Notes under the pieces: generated by a model
What the model saw: the letters and a program-made list of their open reading frames with translations, nothing else
Databases searched by the model: none
What the model was told of the DNA's origin: nothing
Shown: positions 59,242 through 64,000 of the stretch, piece by piece
How positions within the stretch are numbered: the first letter of the stretch is position 1
Layout: each line of letters starts with the position of its first letter
Made by a program: the position numbers and the translations under genes
From: Fibrobacter sp. UBA4223
GTDB taxonomy: Bacteria; Fibrobacterota; Fibrobacteria; Fibrobacterales; Fibrobacteraceae
DNA length: 64,000 nt
NCBI GenBank assembly: GCA_002382975.1
Contig: DFTB01000010.1
Coordinates: 1 to 64,000 of the forward strand
Direction: 5' to 3'

Positions 59242-60897
59242 ATGGATGAAGGAATAAAAGTAAGAATAGATTCTCTCTACCATGCGCTATCCATTTTGGC
59301 GAATGGAGCGTATACCTATGTTACCCATATCGAATCAAATTGGACACGATGGTCCAAGGAGGCGGTGGATTACTTTGACCTGCCTGAAGAGTACATGCAG
59401 GATGCCCTGACCTGTTGGATGAAAAAGATTCACCCTGAAGATCGTCTAGGGTTCAAGGAAAGAGTTAGGGGGCTTTTTGATGGGGTTGGCGCTTATCACA
59501 ACGAACAATACCGAGTCAAGAATAAGGGTGGCCAGTATGTGGTGTGCACCTGTCGTGGTGTGGTGTTGTGTGATGAGCATGGAAAACCTTCGTTTTTTGG
59601 TGGCGTTGTCAGGAACAATGACGCCCTGAGTTATTTTGACGATGTTACCAATACCAGGAGCCTTTATGGTTTTATGGATGACCTGCGCTCTTCTACCTGG
59701 AAAGGGGAAAAACTCCAGGTGATGATGCTGGGCCTTTCGGAGTTTTCGCACCTGAATGAAATTTACGGCTACACCTTCGGGAACCGGGTGCTGCAGGAAT
59801 TCGCCAAGATGATCAAGGTGGAAGCTTTTGATATGGGAGAGTGGTACCGCATGGACGGCACCAAGTTTGCCATCGTGTGCAAGAACGCCACCTCCGAAGA
59901 CCTCAAGAACCTTTACAAGCGGATACAGTACAACTGTATTCACGACCTGATAGTGGATGGCCAACATGTGGTGCTTTCCTTTGTGGCGGGCGCCATCAAC
60001 CTGGAACGGTTTGACGTGTCCGTAGAAACGGTTTATTCGTGTCTCCGTTTCGCCTATTATGAGTCCAAGATTAACCATTTGGGCGAACTCTATGTGCTTA
60101 AGAACAGCGTCAGCGAAGATAAGCGCTTTGCCATTGAGCGCCTGAATGTAATCCGCAACAGTATTGTGAACAACTGCGAAGGATTTTTCCTCTGTTACCA
60201 GCCTATCGTAGATGCAGAAACCGAGATGATTACCGGAGCGGAATCCCTGATCCGCTGGAAAAATGACGAATATGGAATCGTCTCTCCGCTAGAATTCGTG
60301 GAGGTGCTGGAGCGTGACAATCTTTTCCCGGAGCTTGGCCGGTGGATCTTGCGTACGGCATTAAAAGATGCGAAGAAGTTCCTCAGGCGTTATCCGGGAT
60401 TCGTGGTGAACGTGAACCTGTCCTATACCCAGCTGGAAAATCGTGATTTTGTAGAAGACGTGCTGGCCATTCTCAAGGAGACGGGGTATCCGCCCCAGAA
60501 TCTCTGCCTTGAAATTACGGAGCGCTGCCGTATGCTAGACACTTCGCTCTTGAAGGAGATATTTACGGCCCTTCGGGAGCATGGCGTCAAGGTGGCTCTG
60601 GACGATTTCGGCACGGGGTTCAGTTCTCTCGGTATCTTGCGGGAACTGCCTGTTTCCACAGTGAAGATCGACCGCAGCTTTGTCATAAACATCGAGAAGG
60701 ATTCTTCGGACCAGAACACGGTGCGGTTCATTTCGGAGCTGGCCAATTCCTTCTCCTCGTCGGTGACGGCGGAAGGTATCGAGACCGCCGAAATGCGGGA
60801 TTACTTGCTCCGTTTCAAGATCAAGAGCCTGCAGGGGTATTACTATTCCAAGCCGCTTCCGGTGAAGGATTTTATGGAAAAGTATATCAAGGCTTAA
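59242..60897 (+). CDS. PAS, degenerate GGDEF and EAL protein
   Basis: A 551-residue protein. Residues 15-130 are a PAS-like sensor with a PAC end (YRVKNKGGQYVVCTCRGVV). Residues 130-290 are a GGDEF-like domain whose signature has become MDGTKF, so it should not make cyclic-di-GMP but may bind GTP. Residues 300-551 are an EAL phosphodiesterase with GAESLIRW (ESL variant), NVNLSYTQLE, LEITE, LDDFGTGFSSL, VKIDRSF, AEGIET and QGYYYSKP. All catalytic residues are kept, so it probably degrades cyclic-di-GMP. It starts 11 bases after the FIST-GGDEF gene with AAGGAGA before the ATG. Confidence 0.9.
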   Translation: MDEGIKVRIDSLYHALSILANGAYTYVTHIESNWTRWSKEAVDYFDLPEEYMQDALTCWMKKIHPEDRLGFKERVRGLFDGVGAYHNEQYRVKNKGGQYVVCTCRGVVLCDEHGKPSFFGGVVRNNDALSYFDDVTNTRSLYGFMDDLRSSTWKGEKLQVMMLGLSEFSHLNEIYGYTFGNRVLQEFAKMIKVEAFDMGEWYRMDGTKFAIVCKNATSEDLKNLYKRIQYNCIHDLIVDGQHVVLSFVAGAINLERFDVSVETVYSCLRFAYYESKINHLGELYVLKNSVSEDKRFAIERLNVIRNSIVNNCEGFFLCYQPIVDAETEMITGAESLIRWKNDEYGIVSPLEFVEVLERDNLFPELGRWILRTALKDAKKFLRRYPGFVVNVNLSYTQLENRDFVEDVLAILKETGYPPQNLCLEITERCRMLDTSLLKEIFTALREHGVKVALDDFGTGFSSLGILRELPVSTVKIDRSFVINIEKDSSDQNTVRFISELANSFSSSVTAEGIETAEMRDYLLRFKIKSLQGYYYSKPLPVKDFMEKYIKA

Positions 60898-62492
60898 TGC
60901 TTTTTCTCTTCGCCTGTTGAATAAAGGGAGTAGGTAGGCATTGAAATAGTCAAGCCGACATAGGCTCCGTTGGAATTTTGATAGGCGTTGGTCCATTTTC
61001 GGTGGGCGATGCTAACCCAGCCGATATCCAGGTTCATGACGTCCCCAAGCGAGATATAGCCGCCCAGCATGAGGGTGGGTCTATCCGGGTGGAAAAAGAA
61101 ATGCCCCCTGGCGCCAAATTCGACGTCTCTTCCGAATGCCATTTCTGCCATGGCCACCGGGGCAAAGTAAAAATCGAGCAGCTTGTATTCCGGCTCAGAC
61201 TCGTTGCTGTAGGCTTCCTTTTCTCGGGTTCTTTCTGATACTAGCCATGAAAGTGCTACGCCGGTACCAATTCCGATAACTCCAGCTCTGCCGTAGTAAC
61301 GCAACTTGACCGTCATGGGCCAGGTGAACATTTCGGTGGAGTCTGGATTGATGGTTCCTTCAAATTCTTGTTTTAGTTCCTGAGAGGCGCTCAAGAAACT
61401 CATGACAAAACCGGTATTGAACTGAAAATAAAAGCCGTAATCCCGCACTTTGGGCCCTTCGTTAATATTGGTATTCTGGTCGGATGTGTAGTCTGAGGCC
61501 GGCTCGTTTTCTTCATAGCTGTAATTGTAGGTCTGAACCTTGGTTGGCTTTTTGTATTTGCCCCAGACGATATGTCCTTCGAGCCCCTTCCTGATTTTTC
61601 GGTCGGAATAAATCTGCTTGCCGATGTATCGCTCCGAAGGCAACTGGAGATACATGGTAGAATTGCTGTGGGGCGTCTGGAGCAGAAGGGTTCCCAATTT
61701 TACGTCTTCGTCTACGCTGTATATGAACAGCTCCTTGCCGTTCAGCGTGTATGTGGCAGAAAATCCCTTCTTTAGATATATGTCGAAGTCTTTTTTATTT
61801 GACGTGAGCTTGAATTCCAGGTATTCTCCCTCTGAGTTGCTTTTCATTTTATCTATGAACAGGGGGGCAAGCTGGTTCCTGTCATTGTTGCGGAACAAGA
61901 CCTCTTGGCAGGCTTCGTACCACAAGGACACCTGCTGGTTCCAGGCTCCGGACTTCTGAGGGTCCTTATCGACTTCAAAGTAATAGGCGACTTCTACGCC
62001 ATCGGAAAGTGGCTCCGGCGATGCCTGGCCCTCCATTTTTAGCCATTGCTCCGGGCTCCAACCGTGCAATGGCATGGCTTTGTAGCAAGTTTCTATGGCT
62101 TCTCGCTTGTCCTTGATGCTGGCGACAAGCCTTGTCCCGCTTAGGCGGATTTCACCGGTAAGTTCCTGGTAATGATTTTCGAATTCGGGGAGAGTTACCC
62201 TGTAAAAAGAATCGCAGTCTCTGTCCAGTTCTTCGGATAGGGAAATCTCGCTACAGCGGTCGTTCATTTCCTGGATTTCTTGGGCCTCGCTCCACAGGTC
62301 GGTGAGCTTTTGGCGTGTTCCGTAATCCAAATCATCTCGGTCCCTGTAAGTTTGCAACTGCTTTAATTTTGACTGGATTTCTTCTTTTGAAATGGTCGAA
62401 AGAAGAATGGAAGGTTCTGCCATCGAAAAGATTGGGAGGCAGAGAACGGCGAATCCCATAAACTGGAAAATCTTTTGGCTTATCCATTTCAT
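60894..62492 (-). CDS. Exported protein of unknown function
   Basis: A 532-residue protein with a signal peptide (IFQFMGFAVLCLPIFSMAEP). Residues 30-150 are helical and charged; the middle has beta strands. The last 170 residues (NTGFVMSFLSAS, RYYGRAGVIGIGTGVALSW, ARGHFFFHPDRPTLMLGGYISLG) look like an outer-membrane barrel. No family was recognised. The ATG overlaps the stop of the gene before it (ATGA), so they form an operon. Its stop overlaps tail-to-tail by four bases (TTAA) with the EAL gene on the other strand. Confidence 0.65.
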   Translation of the reverse strand: MKWISQKIFQFMGFAVLCLPIFSMAEPSILLSTISKEEIQSKLKQLQTYRDRDDLDYGTRQKLTDLWSEAQEIQEMNDRCSEISLSEELDRDCDSFYRVTLPEFENHYQELTGEIRLSGTRLVASIKDKREAIETCYKAMPLHGWSPEQWLKMEGQASPEPLSDGVEVAYYFEVDKDPQKSGAWNQQVSLWYEACQEVLFRNNDRNQLAPLFIDKMKSNSEGEYLEFKLTSNKKDFDIYLKKGFSATYTLNGKELFIYSVDEDVKLGTLLLQTPHSNSTMYLQLPSERYIGKQIYSDRKIRKGLEGHIVWGKYKKPTKVQTYNYSYEENEPASDYTSDQNTNINEGPKVRDYGFYFQFNTGFVMSFLSASQELKQEFEGTINPDSTEMFTWPMTVKLRYYGRAGVIGIGTGVALSWLVSERTREKEAYSNESEPEYKLLDFYFAPVAMAEMAFGRDVEFGARGHFFFHPDRPTLMLGGYISLGDVMNLDIGWVSIAHRKWTNAYQNSNGAYVGLTISMPTYSLYSTGEEKKH

Positions 62493-63697
62493 GGGCAAAC
62501 CTCAAGAGTTTCGATACAGTTACCCAGGTCCATCTTTTTCAGGGCGTTGGTCTGAGCTTCGTCTTTTGTCCTGCCGGCTCCAGTTCCGCTCCATTTGCAT
62601 TCCCTGGTTCCCGCCGAAAGGGAAAGGCTGACCTTGTAGCTGGTGATGTTCTTCAGAGTGCGTTCGGAAGTAGACTTGATACGGACGGTGACTGTTTGGG
62701 CGCTCCTGTCTTGCACCACCTGGCCGAAGTGTTTTGAAATCTGGTCGGCTACGGCGGCGCAAGACGACGGCCCTTGGTTGCAGGTGAGATTTAGCGGGCA
62801 TACAGAAGAAGAAACCTGGTAGGGAACCTTGGTTGCTATGAGGCCCGCGAGGTTGCGCTGGTTTGCAGAAATGGCCGGTTGGATAAGGATTTCGCCGGAA
62901 CCGCGGGTCAGCTTGCTTGCCGGAATTTGGAAGGTGGCTGCACCTTGGGCATCGGTAGCGGCATTTGCAAGGGGTTTTCCGCCGTTTTCGATAAGGAGTG
63001 GAAAATTGGGGATTGGCCCCTTGGGGCCCGCTACGGTTACGGTTAGGAGAAGGTTCGATTTCGGGCCGAGTTCTTGCGGGTTGCCCTCCTTCGAAACGGA
63101 AATCTGGAGCTGCCGTAGGGCTAGCGTCAGTGCCTGCTGTATGGCGGCGGATTCCGTCTTGAGCCGCATGGAGTTGTCCAGAGGAGTGTATAAGGACATT
63201 TCCTCCAGGATGGGCTCCTGGGATTTTACGATTCCTGGAATTGTGGCGAGCTGTCGGTCTGTTTCGACAAAACGCTGTTCTGCAAGGGCCTGTCTTGCCT
63301 TGGTTTCCGTTTCGTTGATTGTGCGCTGGAGGGTTTCCAGCTTGAACCTGTATTTGGAAACGAGCTCGTCCAGATCCAGGGTGGCGGTGGCTCCGAAACG
63401 CTTGCCGTCCTTGGGTAGAACCTGAATGCGGATGCCGTTTAGAAGCAAGTCTGATCTGGAAAAATTCTGGCTTTTAATTGTCTTTTCGATTTCGGAGTTG
63501 CCGTTGTCGGGGGTTGTTTCACTGTGGGTTACGCTTGTGGAGGCGTCAATATGTACAGAAATCTGTTTGGCAACCCCCGCACGTGCCGCCTCCGTAGCCG
63601 CCTCCTGGGATTCTTCGGAATAGCCGGTCCAGGAAATAACCTTGGCCGAAACGGCTATGGCAAAAACGAAGAAAATGAGGAGAACTTTCGGAAACAT
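62489..63697 (-). CDS. Exported LPP20-like envelope protein
   Basis: A 402-residue protein with a signal peptide (VLLIFFVFAIAVSA). The N-terminal part (WTGYSEESQEAATEAARAGVAKQISVHIDAS, then TATLDLDELVSKYR) is like LPP20-type domains, in which a repeated A-x-x-A-x-x-A-x-x-x-x-I segment precedes an Ig-like strand set. A beta-sandwich segment at about 220-285 follows (NLLLTVTVAGPKGPIPNFPLLI). The C-terminal domain has four Cys likely to form disulphides. It lies between a truncated gene and the exported protein at 60894-62492 and probably works with them. Confidence 0.68.
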   Translation of the reverse strand: MFPKVLLIFFVFAIAVSAKVISWTGYSEESQEAATEAARAGVAKQISVHIDASTSVTHSETTPDNGNSEIEKTIKSQNFSRSDLLLNGIRIQVLPKDGKRFGATATLDLDELVSKYRFKLETLQRTINETETKARQALAEQRFVETDRQLATIPGIVKSQEPILEEMSLYTPLDNSMRLKTESAAIQQALTLALRQLQISVSKEGNPQELGPKSNLLLTVTVAGPKGPIPNFPLLIENGGKPLANAATDAQGAATFQIPASKLTRGSGEILIQPAISANQRNLAGLIATKVPYQVSSSVCPLNLTCNQGPSSCAAVADQISKHFGQVVQDRSAQTVTVRIKSTSERTLKNITSYKVSLSLSAGTRECKWSGTGAGRTKDEAQTNALKKMDLGNCIETLEVCP

Positions 63698-63710
63698 ACG
63701 GAATGCCGGG

Positions 63711-64000
63711 TTAGTTCAGTTCCAGAATGATAAGCTTGTTGACGATGTTGTTCTTCTTTGCCTGGGCAGAAGAGGAAACGGCGCTTTTGATGGCCGAATA
63801 GACGGCGTAGGCGTCCGGATAAACCTCGGGGTCTGCATAGACGATGATGTCTATGGTCCTTTCGGTTACGTTATTGACTCGAACCGACTTGAAAGTACTT
63901 CTCAGGGAAGATATGCTCAGGTCTTGCAGGTCTTCCAGTCCCGAACCCTGGAACCGTTCGCCAATCCGGAGGACCACCTTATACTGGACGCCTTTCTTGG
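63711..64000 (-). CDS. C-terminal part of an envelope protein, cut by the window edge
   Basis: The minus-strand frame is open to the edge of the window, ending in KKNNIVNKLIILELN. The visible part (about 95 residues) includes VLRIGERFQGSGLEDL and TIDIIVYADPEVYPDAYAVYSAI. Its N-terminus lies outside. It ends 13 bases before the LPP20-like gene and so belongs to the same operon. No family was recognised; a role as a third envelope protein of this set is likely from context only. Confidence 0.6.
   Translation of the reverse strand, partial: KKGVQYKVVLRIGERFQGSGLEDLQDLSISSLRSTFKSVRVNNVTERTIDIIVYADPEVYPDAYAVYSAIKSAVSSSAQAKKNNIVNKLIILELN

Overview
The window most likely comes from a Fibrobacter-like bacterium (phylum Fibrobacterota, FCB group). 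The main reason is four proteins with the FISUMP domain (Fibrobacter succinogenes major paralogous domain), whose hallmarks recur: RDG-x-x-YK near the start, W-x-AENLNY, a GWHLPS-like turn and a C-terminal RC(L/V) end. A meso-diaminopimelate-type MurE, outer-membrane barrels and many lipoproteins point to a Gram-negative cell. A cytosolic GH8 enzyme fits a plant-fibre lifestyle. No tRNA, rRNA, CRISPR array or transposase was found.

Layout. 161-14010 is one tightly overlapping plus-strand division and cell-wall (dcw) operon: mraZ, rsmH, ftsL, ftsI, murE, murF, ftsW, murG, murC, ftsQ, ftsA, ftsZ. mraY and murD are not in it. 14257-20927 holds an outer-membrane protein and a giant repeat lipoprotein. 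20928-21478 is a gene-free stretch with a strikingly regular array of inverted motifs. 21479-24242 is housekeeping (holA, greA, argJ). 24391-29072 is accessory: FISUMP lipoproteins, a GH8 enzyme and a GNAT toxin-like pair. 29107-32473 is housekeeping (maf, rodZ-like, hisB, rpmE). 32540-50297 mixes lipoproteins, a three-domain acyltransferase/acyl-ACP ligase transporter, a glycosyltransferase cluster, a thioesterase, rsmE, a HAD phosphatase, a YfhO-like protein and an unlisted 36-residue membrane protein. 50404-57214 has an ArsR-methyltransferase fusion, PAP2, FISUMP, a four-helix-bundle cassette, floA and nfeD. 57392-60897 is a cyclic-di-GMP pair (FIST-GGDEF, PAS-GGDEF-EAL). 60894-64000 is an envelope operon on the minus strand.

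Beyond genes, four patterns stand out. (1) At 21079-21407, five inverted-motif pairs sit with an invariant 27-bp offset, mostly on an exact 64-bp period. (2) Many genes without a ribosome binding site carry TAnnTT exactly 6-7 nt before the ATG, which suggests leaderless transcripts. (3) Degenerate 7-bp tandem repeats start exactly at stop codons at several loci. (4) A 159-bp MITE-like palindromic element at 31278-31436 supplies the stop codon to both flanking genes.

All functions are read from sequence motifs by eye; no database search was possible.
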